A stretch of 14,674 bases of DNA from JAZGDL01 sp036477795 (lineage in GTDB: Bacteria > Planctomycetota > Phycisphaerae > UBA1845), in NCBI GenBank assembly GCA_036477795.1, contig JAZGDL010000437.1, forward strand, positions 1-14,674, in the 5' to 3' direction. Positions within the stretch are counted from its first letter, which is position 1. Each line of letters begins with the position of its first letter. The notes under the pieces are model-generated. The model made no database searches, was not told the DNA's origin, and was given only the letters and a program-made list of their open reading frames with translations. This document shows, piece after piece, positions 1 to 7,885 of the stretch. The position numbers were made by a program, and so were the translations under genes.

Positions 1-40
1 TGTAAATCCGGGCCGCCCGTTGTGTTGCCGGGAGTCCGTG

Positions 41-103
41 GGAGCGCCACCCCTTGGGGGGGGCGCAGACGGGTGGTGCGCCCCCCACCCGGGGGGGCGC
101 TAC
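41..103. repeat. Double-hairpin palindromic element, copy 1
   Basis: This 63-nt imperfect inverted repeat begins GGAGCGCCACCCC and ends GGGGGGGCGCTAC. A second copy of the same design lies at 12174-12237. Each half can fold as its own hairpin, or the two halves can pair with each other. It ends only 8 nt before the start codon of the first glycosyltransferase, so it occupies the place of that gene's ribosome binding site and 5' leader. Bases 1-40 hold no recognisable gene or signal. Confidence 0.7.
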
Positions 104-111
104 AGCATGCC

Positions 112-1293
112 ATGAAGATCGCCATCACCAATCCGACCACCTGGCCACGCGTTCGTCGAGGCGCGGAACGGTTCTTGAACGAGCTGGCCTGTTACCTCGC
201 CCAGCGAGGCCATGATGTGACGGTGGTGGCATGCAAAGCGGGGCCGCGTCAGATCACCCGCCAGCGCGGTTATCGGACGGATTGTCATCGCCGTATCTGG
301 CACCCGGTGCTGGGCCGGATCGGCGTGCTGGAGTTTCATGCATTTCTGGCGACCAGCTTGATACATCTGTTGGGCAGGCGCTACGATATCGTTCATTGTT
401 GCACGTTCACCGACGCATACGCCGCCGGCCTGGCGCGGCGGGTGACCGGGGTTCCATATGTCTTCTGGGTCAATGGGATACCCGCTCCGGTGCCCTACAT
501 CCGATCGGTGTCACTTGGTAGCAGGGTGTTCCGCCGTTCGATCTGCAATGCCGACGAGGTCATCTCGTTGAGCAAGCACATGCACGACTACTTTGAGGGA
601 CGTTTCGGACGCGGCGGCGTGACCATTCCCGTTCCCGTCGACGTCGAAACCTTTCGATTGTCGCGCAGGCGCGACCATGACCGCCCCATTATCCTGTGCG
701 CCGCCGCGCTGGAGGACGCCCGCAAGGGCGGCCGGTTCCTGATGCGGGCGTTCGACATACTCAAGCAATCGTGTGGGACCGCCGTTCTTCAGCTATCGAG
801 CCCGATCAGCGACCGGACCCGGTCCGAGCTGCTGGGGCTCGTTTCGCAGCGCTGGCGCCGGGACGTTCATTTCCTCGGCACCGGTCATCTGGCGGAGCTT
901 CCGGAATTGTTCGGCCGGGCGGCCATCTCGGTCCTGCCCTCGCTCTGGGAAGCTTTTGGAATGGTCATTTTGGAATCGATGTCCACCGGCACGCCGGTTG
1001 TGGGCACGCGCGACGGCGCGATTCCGGAGTTGATCACTACGCCGGACGTTGGGCGTCTGTTCGAGCCGGGACCGACCACGACGGAACCGACCAACGTGGA
1101 AGGGCTGGTGCAGGCCATGACCGAAGGCCTGGAGTTGAGTCGGCGCTACGAAACGGCGGAGCGGTGCCGGGCACACGCGGAGCAGTACAGTTGGGCCGCC
1201 GTGGGACCGCGTTTCGAAGAGCTGTACGAACGACTGATTAACGGCGCCTCCAGGGAGGCGGGTGCCCCATGCCTTCCCGGCGCGGGGGACTGA
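112..1293 (+). CDS. GT4-family glycosyltransferase (tandem paralogue 1)
   Basis: This 393-aa cytoplasmic or membrane-peripheral glycosyltransferase of the GT-B fold probably adds one sugar to a lipid-linked oligosaccharide from a nucleotide sugar. The N-terminal Rossmann half begins MKIAITNPTTWPRVRRGAER. The C-terminal donor half carries the GT4 E-x7-E signature (E280 to E288, in EAFGMVILE). I chose the ATG at 112 because homology with the next gene starts exactly there; the upstream in-frame ATG at 22 would translate the palindromic element. No clear Shine-Dalgarno is visible because the element abuts the start. The last roughly 16 residues (GASREAGAPCLPGAGD) extend past the end of homology with the neighbour and come from hairpin-rich DNA (GCCTCC-AG-GGAGGC at 1246-1259). 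Donor and acceptor sugars cannot be read from sequence. Confidence 0.9.
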   Translation: MKIAITNPTTWPRVRRGAERFLNELACYLAQRGHDVTVVACKAGPRQITRQRGYRTDCHRRIWHPVLGRIGVLEFHAFLATSLIHLLGRRYDIVHCCTFTDAYAAGLARRVTGVPYVFWVNGIPAPVPYIRSVSLGSRVFRRSICNADEVISLSKHMHDYFEGRFGRGGVTIPVPVDVETFRLSRRRDHDRPIILCAAALEDARKGGRFLMRAFDILKQSCGTAVLQLSSPISDRTRSELLGLVSQRWRRDVHFLGTGHLAELPELFGRAAISVLPSLWEAFGMVILESMSTGTPVVGTRDGAIPELITTPDVGRLFEPGPTTTEPTNVEGLVQAMTEGLELSRRYETAERCRAHAEQYSWAAVGPRFEELYERLINGASREAGAPCLPGAGD

Positions 1294-1335
1294 TTCGCAC
1301 GGGACACCCTCCCCTGCGAGGTTGAGTGACAAACA

Positions 1336-1408
1336 GAGACGCGCCCGTAAGGAAGCGGGCATTGTGAACGGGCGAAGAAAAGATCACGCTCCCTTACGGT
1401 CGCGTCTC
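1336..1408 (+). repeat. 73-nt MITE-like element, copy A
   Basis: The element has imperfect terminal inverted repeats of 22 nt (20 of 22 match), starting GAGACGCG and ending CGCGTCTC, and a non-palindromic centre that gives it a direction. Copy B at 2567-2639 is the same element in the opposite orientation and differs at only 3 of 73 positions. Copy A ends 12 nt before the ATG of the gene at 1421. The bases just outside its right end (GGAAAC) are the only candidate ribosome binding site for that gene. No transposase is encoded inside, so any mobility would need an enzyme in trans. Confidence 0.85.
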
Positions 1409-1420
1409 GGAAACAAACCC

Positions 1421-2581
1421 ATGAAGATTATTCTGACGCATCCGTATTGCTGGCCCTACGTGCGGCGCGGAGCCGAACGCTTCATGGACGAATGCGCCCG
1501 GTACCTGATCGGCAATGGACACCAGGTGGTCACCGTATCAACCAAGCCCGGAAAAGGTCGCGTGGAGAACAGGGATGGAGGAAGGCGCATTCTGCACCGC
1601 CAGTTGTGGGCGCCGTTCATGTCGAAATTCAGGATCCACCCGGCCCACGCGTTCTTGCTGGGCAGCGCCCGAAGCACGCTGGTTGAAGGCGCCGACGTGG
1701 TCCACTGTTTGTCTTACTTCGACGCATGGGGGGCGAACTTGACGCGCAAGCTCAAAGGTCACCGGACGGTGTTTCACATGACCGGCCCCCCTCTGCCGCA
1801 TTGTCTTCCGCGCATCCCACCGGACCGCTGGCTGTTGCGCAAAGCCATGGAACGGTCCGACCACATTATCGTGAACAGCGCCTTCACCAAGTCGGTCTTG
1901 AACCAGCACTGCGACAGGGACGCGGAGATCATCCCGGTCCCGGTAGACCTGGAGGCCTTCCCACCAGGCAACGGTCCGCCCAACGGGCGACCTACGTTGG
2001 TTTGTGCGGCTTGTTTGGACGATCGCCGCAAGGGGCTTCGCGTGCTGGTACAGGCCTTTGCGGCGGTTCTTGACAGCGTTCCGTCGGCAATCCTACGGCT
2101 CTCCGGACATCTTTCGGATGCGACCAGACAAGAAGTCATCGATCCGCTGCCCGAGAACGTACGGGCAAGTATCGAAATACTGGGCGAGGGGGCACAGGAA
2201 GACATGGCACGGGTCTACGGGGAGGCCAGTCTGAACGTATTGCCCTCCATGTGGGAAGACTATGGCATGTCGGTGCTGGAATCGTGGGCCTGCGGTACAC
2301 CGGCGGTTGTGACCGACCACGGGGGGCTGGCCGAACAGGTGACCGACGAATCGATCGGCGTCCGGTTCGATCCGCAAACCGAAGGGTACGAGACCACCAA
2401 TGCCGACGGACTGGCTGAGGCGATTCTCAAGGGGCTGGCGTTGTCGGAACGATCGGAGACACGCGATCGTTGCCGCAGGCACGCCGAGCGGTTCGACTGG
2501 AGCGTCATAGGCCCCAGGTACGTGGACCTTTACCGGATAATTCACCGCAGAGCACGCTGCCATTCCGAGACGCGACCGTAA
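1421..2581 (+). CDS. GT4-family glycosyltransferase (tandem paralogue 2)
   Basis: This 386-aa GT-B enzyme is clearly paralogous to the gene at 112-1293. Both open with W-P-x-V-R-R-G-A-E-R-F and share IPVPVD, a D/E-D-x-R-K-G motif near the middle, and a similar C-terminal helix pattern. The E-x7-E signature is E279 to E287 (EDYGMSVLE). The start at 1421 aligns with the paralogue; the in-frame ATG at 1262 would translate element A. The gene sits between two inverted 73-nt elements, and element B supplies its last five codons (SETRP) and its TAA stop. The divergence from paralogue 1 suggests a different donor or acceptor, possibly an alternative linkage in the same polymer. It probably belongs to the same transcript as its neighbours. 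Confidence 0.9.
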   Translation: MKIILTHPYCWPYVRRGAERFMDECARYLIGNGHQVVTVSTKPGKGRVENRDGGRRILHRQLWAPFMSKFRIHPAHAFLLGSARSTLVEGADVVHCLSYFDAWGANLTRKLKGHRTVFHMTGPPLPHCLPRIPPDRWLLRKAMERSDHIIVNSAFTKSVLNQHCDRDAEIIPVPVDLEAFPPGNGPPNGRPTLVCAACLDDRRKGLRVLVQAFAAVLDSVPSAILRLSGHLSDATRQEVIDPLPENVRASIEILGEGAQEDMARVYGEASLNVLPSMWEDYGMSVLESWACGTPAVVTDHGGLAEQVTDESIGVRFDPQTEGYETTNADGLAEAILKGLALSERSETRDRCRRHAERFDWSVIGPRYVDLYRIIHRRARCHSETRP

Positions 2582-2639
2582 GGGAGCGTGACCTTGTCTT
2601 CACCCGTTCACAATGCCCGCTTCCTTACGGGCGCGTCTC
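2567..2639 (-). repeat. 73-nt MITE-like element, copy B (inverted)
   Basis: This is the inverted partner of the element at 1336-1408, with 70 of 73 positions identical after reverse complementation. The outer arms extend to TTCCGAGACGCG at 2563-2574 and its complement at 2632-2643, longer than in copy A, whose left outer arm has been lost. The first 15 nt form the 3' end of the preceding glycosyltransferase gene, including its stop codon. Confidence 0.85.
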
Positions 2640-2680
2640 GGAAACGGGCAGTATGAATAACCCGAGGTAGGATTCGGTCT

Positions 2681-3766
2681 ATGAGGGTATTGTTGACGCA
2701 TGAAGCCTTTGCTCCGGATTTCGCCGGCGGCGGTGAGTACGTAGCCTTGGAGACGGCCCGTCACCTGATCGGCCGCGGTGTGGATCTGCGAGTGCTGACA
2801 ACGGGCGACCCCCAGGTGACCAGTTACGAAGGCATCGAAACCGTGCGGCTGCCCATGCATCGTTACCGTTTCAATCTGGCCGCCGGCAAGATCGCCGCGT
2901 TGGCCGAGGACGTCGATTTGATTCAAACGTTCAATTACCATGCGTCGCTGCCCTCGTTGATCGCCGGTCGCCGCCTGGGCAAGCCCGTGGTGTGTATCGT
3001 TCTGGGCCTGTTCAGCCATGCCTGGAAGGAGATGCGGGGACCGATATCCGGTAGGCTGTGGATGAGGTGGGAACGATACGTCCTGTCACGTGATTACGCC
3101 CGGGTGATGTTTCTGAGCAACTACTCGCGCGAGCAGGGAATTGCCATGGGGGTGCCCGCGGACCGGGCTAAAGTCAACAGCCCGGGCATCGACCTGGATG
3201 CTTACGGACCGGCCGAGGAAAAGGAAGACGTGGTCCTGTTCGTCGGCAAAGTCCATGTGCGTAAGGGGGTCGACGATATCATGGCGGTGGCTGAGGCCCT
3301 TCCCGAGGTGAAGTTTCGCGTGATGGGTTGGGGCCCACAGGAGGCTGACTTCAAACGGCGCAAACCGCACAACGTGGAGTTCACCGCGTTCGAGCGTGGG
3401 CGGGTGCTGGCCGAGGCCTTCGCGCGTGCCCGGATATTCTTGTTTCCTTCCAAAGCGGAAACGTTCGGTATCTCGCTGATCGAGGCCATGGCCTCGGGGT
3501 GCGCTGTAGTCTCGACGGTGCCCCTCGATTTCGCGGGGGTCCGGGTGGCCGTCGGGGATCGGCCGGCGATGATCGAAGGGGTGCGTCGCCTGTGGAACGA
3601 TCGTGCCCAGACCGAAGTCATGGGGCGGCGCAACGTGGAAATCGCTCGACCGTACAGTTGGGATCGAAACGTTTCCTATCTACTGTCAACCTATTGCGAG
3701 GTACTCGCCGAATTCGGATCGAATCCGAGCCCCAAGCGCCAGCGCGGGGAAGGGAGAGGCGCATGA
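2681..3766 (+). CDS. GT4-family glycosyltransferase
   Basis: This 361-aa GT-B glycosyltransferase begins MRVLLTHEAFAPDFAGGGEY, with the glycine-rich acceptor-side loop common in GT4. The donor-binding half has FVGKVHVRKG and the E-x7-E signature E260 to E268 (ETFGISLIE). It is only distantly related to the two paralogues upstream. A purine-rich GAGGTAGGA about 11 nt before the ATG may be the ribosome binding site. Residues from about 345 to the end (SNPSPKRQRGEGRGA) are encoded by a palindromic repeat, so the native C-terminus probably lay near YCEVLAEF. The stop overlaps the next start (ATGA), implying translational coupling. It probably adds a sugar to the same exopolysaccharide unit. Confidence 0.9.
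   Translation: MRVLLTHEAFAPDFAGGGEYVALETARHLIGRGVDLRVLTTGDPQVTSYEGIETVRLPMHRYRFNLAAGKIAALAEDVDLIQTFNYHASLPSLIAGRRLGKPVVCIVLGLFSHAWKEMRGPISGRLWMRWERYVLSRDYARVMFLSNYSREQGIAMGVPADRAKVNSPGIDLDAYGPAEEKEDVVLFVGKVHVRKGVDDIMAVAEALPEVKFRVMGWGPQEADFKRRKPHNVEFTAFERGRVLAEAFARARIFLFPSKAETFGISLIEAMASGCAVVSTVPLDFAGVRVAVGDRPAMIEGVRRLWNDRAQTEVMGRRNVEIARPYSWDRNVSYLLSTYCEVLAEFGSNPSPKRQRGEGRGA
3715..3756 (+). repeat. SPKRQRG-type palindromic repeat R1
   Basis: The left part is a small palindrome (CGGAT-CGA-ATCCG), followed by the GC-rich core GAGCCCCAAGCGCCAGCGCG and a purine tail GGGGAAGGGAGAGG. The core can fold as CCCC/GGGG plus GCG/CGC around CCAG. It encodes the C-terminal tail of the GT4 gene, and its purine tail sits 3 nt before the ATG at 3763, where it can act as a Shine-Dalgarno sequence. 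Confidence 0.8.
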
Positions 3767-4803
3767 CGCGGATTGAATCCGAGCCCCCAGCGCCAGCGCG
3801 GGGTCAACGCGAGCCCCAAGCACCAGCGCGGGGAGGGGGGAACCGCTGTCGCGTGTCGGTGGTGATTCCGACGTACAAGCGGCCCGAGGTGGCCCGCAAG
3901 GCCATATTGTCCGTCTTGAACCAGGATCTGGACCCGGACCGGTACGAAGTCATCGTGGTGGACAGTTCGCCGGACGACCGGGTGGTGTCGGTGGTGAAGG
4001 AGTTGCGTGAAGCGGCGCCATGCGCCCTGCGATGCTATGTGAAGAAGGCCGAGGGGCCCGGACCGTCGCGCAACTTCGGTGCTCAGCATGCCCGGGGGGA
4101 ATTCATTGCCCTTATGGACAGTGATTGCTTTGCGTCCCCGGGCTGGCTTCGTGCCGGGATGGGGGCATTTGACGACAGCACCATCGGCCTGATCCAGGGC
4201 CGGACGCTACCCCAACCGGACGTACCGACGGGCATTTTCACGCGGTACGTACGTGTTGAATCCGAGAATTTCATCTACGAGTGCGCCAACCTGTTTTATC
4301 GTCGAGCGGCGTTTGAACAGGCGGGAGGCTTCGGCTCCGAGTACAACGATGACGCATACCCCAGCATGGGCGGCGAAGACGTCGACCTGGCCTGGCGGGT
4401 CAAGCGCAGCGGTTGGCGGAGCGGGTTCTGCGCTGCAGCGCTAGTCCATCACGAGGTGCAGCCCATCTCGATGATGCGGTGGGTGTGCATCAAGCCGCTT
4501 TACATCTGGCCGCTGTTGACCCGCAACAACTCCGAGCTGAGGAAGTTCTTCCCGGGCCGCTACTTCTTTGACAAAGCCCAAGGGCTGTTCGTACTCGGAC
4601 TGGCCGGCGTAGCCCTTTCGTGGATAACACCCGTTTTCACCGTGCTTTTCCTTCCTTACTTTGTTTTTCGTGCTTCAGAGCCGACCAAGTCGCTTCCCGG
4701 GATACTTCGGCCGATCCGCGCGATGGCCTACTTTGCACGGGATTTAACGACTTTTCTGGTTTTGATGGTGGCGAGCGTTCGATTTCGCTGCCTGTTGCTG
4801 TAG
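3763..4803 (+). CDS. GT2-family glycosyltransferase
   Basis: This 346-aa GT-A enzyme starts its catalytic fold at RVSVVIPTYKRPE (about residue 30). The metal-binding D-x-D is D119-S-D121, and the acceptor-side motif GGED is at 203-206. Two C-terminal hydrophobic segments (about 273-302 and 324-341) suggest membrane attachment at the cytoplasmic face. The ATG at 3763 overlaps the upstream stop and has the repeat-derived GGGAGAGG in front of it. With this start, residues 1-26 are translated from two palindromic repeats (reading EPPAPARG and EPQAPARG). A GTG at 3853, directly at the start of the fold and preceded by GGGGAGGGGGG, is a credible alternative. It probably acts with the three GT4 enzymes upstream. 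Confidence 0.9.
   Translation: MTRIESEPPAPARGQREPQAPARGGGNRCRVSVVIPTYKRPEVARKAILSVLNQDLDPDRYEVIVVDSSPDDRVVSVVKELREAAPCALRCYVKKAEGPGPSRNFGAQHARGEFIALMDSDCFASPGWLRAGMGAFDDSTIGLIQGRTLPQPDVPTGIFTRYVRVESENFIYECANLFYRRAAFEQAGGFGSEYNDDAYPSMGGEDVDLAWRVKRSGWRSGFCAAALVHHEVQPISMMRWVCIKPLYIWPLLTRNNSELRKFFPGRYFFDKAQGLFVLGLAGVALSWITPVFTVLFLPYFVFRASEPTKSLPGILRPIRAMAYFARDLTTFLVLMVASVRFRCLLL
3769..3803 (+). repeat. SPKRQRG-type palindromic repeat R2
   Basis: This copy begins CGGATTGAATCCG and continues through CCCCCAGCGCCAGCGCGGGG. It lacks the purine tail. It is read in a different frame from R1, giving ESEPPAPARG at the N-terminus of the GT2 enzyme. Confidence 0.75.
3811..3840 (+). repeat. SPKRQRG-type palindromic repeat R3
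   Basis: This short copy lacks the left palindrome: GAGCCCCAAGCACCAGCGCG followed by a long G/A tail. It is read as EPQAPARGGG and lies just upstream of the possible GTG start at 3853. Confidence 0.75.
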
Positions 4804-4912
4804 GGGGGGGTTCATCCACCGCGAGCGTCGAAGAAGGCGGGTAGAACTCGCCCCACCAGCGCCATGCCACGATCTCCAGTCACACGCGAACAAATGTTTG
4901 GCTACACTTCTG

Positions 4913-4941
4913 TTGACACCGTGGGGTGGTAACGGTACAAT
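4913..4941 (+). promoter_or_regulatory. Sigma-70-type promoter for the PEP-CTERM block
   Basis: A perfect -35 hexamer TTGACA (4913-4918) and a -10 TACAAT (4936-4941, one mismatch to TATAAT) are separated by exactly 17 nt. Transcription would start near 4948-4950, giving a leader of about 60 nt before the ATG at 5010. The 206-nt gap from 4804 to 5009 holds this promoter and no other feature I can support; I found no convincing terminator after the GT2 gene, so read-through is possible. Confidence 0.8.
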
Positions 4942-5009
4942 CCTGACCTTCGGGTTCAAAGGCCGGTCGTTGCTTGAAGTCAATCTGAGGTGTCTTGAAA
5001 GGGGTTACT

Positions 5010-5765
5010 ATGATCGTACCGACATGTTTGTGTGACCAGCCGCTATCTCTCGTATCAAAGCGGCGTTTGATGGGAGGGCGGCTATTTGCGTCGGTGACGG
5101 CGTGTGTGTTACTGCTGTCGCCTTCAGGGACCTATGCTGATATCACTTTTCACAGCGGCAGTTCGGTGGCGCCATCCCATGCCACGGGTACGGATGCGGT
5201 GGATGTTGTGTTCGTGGTGACGGACACCAGCCCGGGCGTGCTAGTGGCTGCCACGTCGTTTGCGGAAACCGCAACACACGCATTTGGGTATTCGTACGAG
5301 GTTGGCGAGCCGCCCGTGTTCTTTCTCGAGTTCGGGGTGTTTAATCAGACGGGTGTTCCCTGGAGTCGGTTTGAAGTCGAACTGCTGGGATCTGACTTTT
5401 TTGGGATAGCGGGGGCGGGCGTTATCGGTGATCCGGCGCGTGAGGCGGACCCTGCCGGTGCCGTCTTTGGCAGCGATCTGGTAACCGTAATACCTGTCGT
5501 TGGTTCGGTATCGGTGGGCAGTTCTTCGATCGTGCGAAGTGCGAACGGCGCGGAGTTGTCGATTTCGTTTAGCGATGCAGTCGATCCAGGCGAGGCATTT
5601 CAGATGGCCTTTTTTATCGATGACGTGGGAGACACGGACACGGGGTTCGCCATGCTTCAGACGCCGATTCCTGCACCCGGCGCATACCTATTGGGAGTTG
5701 TCGGATTTGGAATGGTCGGGTGGTTGCGCCGGCGGGACGGAAGAAGTGGAAGAAGCATCAATTAA
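5010..5765 (+). CDS. PEP-CTERM-type exported surface protein (PAPG variant)
   Basis: This 251-aa protein has an N-terminal signal peptide: basic SKRR, hydrophobic stretch at about 25-38, and likely cleavage after SGTYA (A43). A beta-rich middle includes the phrase VFNQTGVPWSRFEVEL, a pattern I recall from PEP-CTERM proteins. The C-terminus is a sorting signal: PAPG at 221-224, a hydrophobic span at 225-239, then RRR. Proteins of this type are sorted by an exosortase at the inner membrane and released or anchored in the envelope or exopolysaccharide. The exosortase is not in this window. The ATG at 5010 has AAAGGGG 6 nt upstream; the TTG at 4995 lies within that signal and is rejected. It is the first gene after the promoter at 4913, and its stop is 8 nt from the radical SAM start. 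Confidence 0.85.
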   Translation: MIVPTCLCDQPLSLVSKRRLMGGRLFASVTACVLLLSPSGTYADITFHSGSSVAPSHATGTDAVDVVFVVTDTSPGVLVAATSFAETATHAFGYSYEVGEPPVFFLEFGVFNQTGVPWSRFEVELLGSDFFGIAGAGVIGDPAREADPAGAVFGSDLVTVIPVVGSVSVGSSSIVRSANGAELSISFSDAVDPGEAFQMAFFIDDVGDTDTGFAMLQTPIPAPGAYLLGVVGFGMVGWLRRRDGRSGRSIN

Positions 5766-5773
5766 GGAAACAC

Positions 5774-7885
5774 ATGATGTCTGTTTCAGTTTATCTGGCT
5801 GATCTCCGGCACAACTTTTCCGGGGTGTTGGCTAACGACTGCATGCCGCTTTGCGTGGGGTATCTGAAAGCGGTGATGGATCGTGACCTGCCGGAGGCGC
5901 GGTCCCGTTTGTTCGCCTACCCTGAACGTCTGCAGGCCGCCGTGGAGGATGAACCTCCCGATGTGCTGATGCTGTCCAACTACATGTGGAACGAGATGCT
6001 GAGCTTCAGTCTTGCGAAGCATGCCAAACGTGTGCATCCGGAAACGCTGGTGGTGATGGGCGGGCCCAACTTCCCGCTGGGGCGCGATCGTCGAATAGAT
6101 TTCGTCAGACGGCATCCGGAAATCGACGTGTACATTCTCGGTGAAGCCGATTTTCTGGCCACGGAAGTGACCAAGCGTTTCTTAGCCGTGGGCAAATCGC
6201 TCAAGAGATTTGACGATCAGGATCTACCGTCGTGTGTGCGGCGTCGCACGGACGGCGAACTGGTGATATCCGAGATGTGGGACCGCCAACGGAACATAGA
6301 GGAGATTCCCTCACCCTGGCTTACCGGGATCCTGGATGAATTCTTCGACGGCAAGCTGGCCCCCCTGTTTGAAACCAACCGGGGCTGCCCCTTCACCTGT
6401 ACCTTCTGTGTTCAAGGGACCACCTGGTACAGCAAAGTCAACTACTTTCCCGTGGAGCGGCTTGCCGAGGAAATGGACTACATCGGCGCCAGGATCCATG
6501 AACAATGCCACGAGGTGGGCACCCTGCGGATTGCAGACTCCAACTACGGCATGTTCCGTCGTGATACGGAAATCTCGCGCGCCATCGGCAAGAGCCAGAA
6601 GCGGTACGGCTGGCCCACGTATATCGACGCGACGACCGGGAAGAACCGGGCTGATCTCATCATCCAATCGCTGGAGGAAGTGAACGGTGCGATGGCCATG
6701 TACCAGGCCGTGCAATCGTTTGATGATGAGACTCTGAAGACGGTTAAACGTTCCAACATCAAGAAGGATGCCTACGAGAAGATCATGGTCCACATTCGCG
6801 GTCGTGGGCTGCGGTCGATTTCGGACATGATTCTGGGACTTCCGGGCGAGACGATTAAGTCGCATATATCGGGCATCCATCAACTTCTCGATGCCGGCAC
6901 GCACGAAATGCACAACTTCCAATCGATGATGCTCAAGGGGTCGGAGATGGAGACGCCGGATGCCAGGAAGGAGCATCAGTTTCAGACGCGCTTCCGGGTA
7001 TTGCCCAAGAACTTCGGCGAATATGGCGGCGAAAAGGTGTTCGACGTCGACGAGATCGTGGTTGGAACCAAGACCATGCCTTTCGATGATTACCTGCAGG
7101 GTCGGAAGTATCACATGGCCTTGACCATCTACTGGAACCATTCCTGGTTTGAAGACGTGGTGCTGTTCGTCGAGCAATTCGGCATCAAGCGATCGGAGTG
7201 GATGGACGCGGTGCGGGCGGCTATGGACCGGGACAAAGGCGTGGTCGGCCGACTGCTGGCTGAGTTCGTTACAGAAACCAAGAGCGAATTATTCCTGACG
7301 TATGAAGCGTGCGAAGCATTCTATAGCCAACCGGAGAACTTCGATCAGCTTCGCCGAGGCGAAATCGGCGACAATCTGATGTACAAGTACCGGGCCTTGG
7401 CGTCGTTCTACGAATGGCCGGATATTTGCCGGATGGCGTTCGAGGTATCGTGGCGATTGTTGGAATCGCGAGGAGTGACCACCGACGTCGAGGATTTCGA
7501 AGCCTTCTGGCACGACTTCCATCGCTTCGTTGAGCTTGGTCATGCCCACGGAAGAACAACCCCGGAGATCCTCGCGCCGGTCCGTACCGACATGCACTAT
7601 CACATTCAACGCTGGATAGACGCCGGTATGCCGGGCGACCCCGGTCCATATCGTCTTTCGCAGCCATGTGCGTTTGACTTTGCCCTTTCGAGTGATAATC
7701 ATCGTGAAATGGCGGACGCGCTGGAGGTCTGGTCGGCGCGTCAGATGGGATTGTCTAAAATGGTGACGCGGATTCGCCCGGCTGCCCAGGATCGGGAGTG
7801 TCATGCGGTTGATGCGTTGGCGGTCGCATCGAATCTTCCGGTGTTACCTTCTTCGGCAACGGAAGAAGAGGCCCATGCGGCCTGA
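5774..7885 (+). CDS. Radical SAM protein with B12-binding-like N-terminal domain
   Basis: This is a 703-aa cytoplasmic enzyme. Residues 1-130 resemble the Rossmann fold that binds cobalamin in class B radical SAM enzymes (PDVLMLSNYMWNE, then LVVMGGPNFPL), but the DxHxxG cobalamin-ligand motif is absent. The radical SAM core carries the 4Fe-4S cysteines C205, C209 and C212 (RGCPFTCTFC) and later DMILGLPGET. The C-terminal 280 or so residues match no domain I recognise. Such proteins catalyse methylation, rearrangement or C-C chemistry; substrate and product are unknown here. The ATG at 5774 has AAGGAA 5 nt upstream, and a second ATG follows at 5777. It lies between a PEP-CTERM gene and an OPX gene and overlaps the latter by 11 nt, so an envelope or polysaccharide role is inferred. 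Confidence 0.85.
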   Translation: MMSVSVYLADLRHNFSGVLANDCMPLCVGYLKAVMDRDLPEARSRLFAYPERLQAAVEDEPPDVLMLSNYMWNEMLSFSLAKHAKRVHPETLVVMGGPNFPLGRDRRIDFVRRHPEIDVYILGEADFLATEVTKRFLAVGKSLKRFDDQDLPSCVRRRTDGELVISEMWDRQRNIEEIPSPWLTGILDEFFDGKLAPLFETNRGCPFTCTFCVQGTTWYSKVNYFPVERLAEEMDYIGARIHEQCHEVGTLRIADSNYGMFRRDTEISRAIGKSQKRYGWPTYIDATTGKNRADLIIQSLEEVNGAMAMYQAVQSFDDETLKTVKRSNIKKDAYEKIMVHIRGRGLRSISDMILGLPGETIKSHISGIHQLLDAGTHEMHNFQSMMLKGSEMETPDARKEHQFQTRFRVLPKNFGEYGGEKVFDVDEIVVGTKTMPFDDYLQGRKYHMALTIYWNHSWFEDVVLFVEQFGIKRSEWMDAVRAAMDRDKGVVGRLLAEFVTETKSELFLTYEACEAFYSQPENFDQLRRGEIGDNLMYKYRALASFYEWPDICRMAFEVSWRLLESRGVTTDVEDFEAFWHDFHRFVELGHAHGRTTPEILAPVRTDMHYHIQRWIDAGMPGDPGPYRLSQPCAFDFALSSDNHREMADALEVWSARQMGLSKMVTRIRPAAQDRECHAVDALAVASNLPVLPSSATEEEAHAA

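Noticed and set aside
22..111. Upstream start for the first glycosyltransferase
   Set aside because: It would translate the palindromic element; homology with the paralogue begins at 112.
4804..4910. Terminator after the GT2 gene
   Set aside because: Only short, mismatched stems (GGCG/CGCC) are visible and there is no T-tract, so it cannot be supported.
6311..7177. 288-codon minus-strand open frame opposite the radical SAM gene
   Set aside because: The sense strand encodes clear radical SAM motifs throughout; the antisense product shows no domain character.
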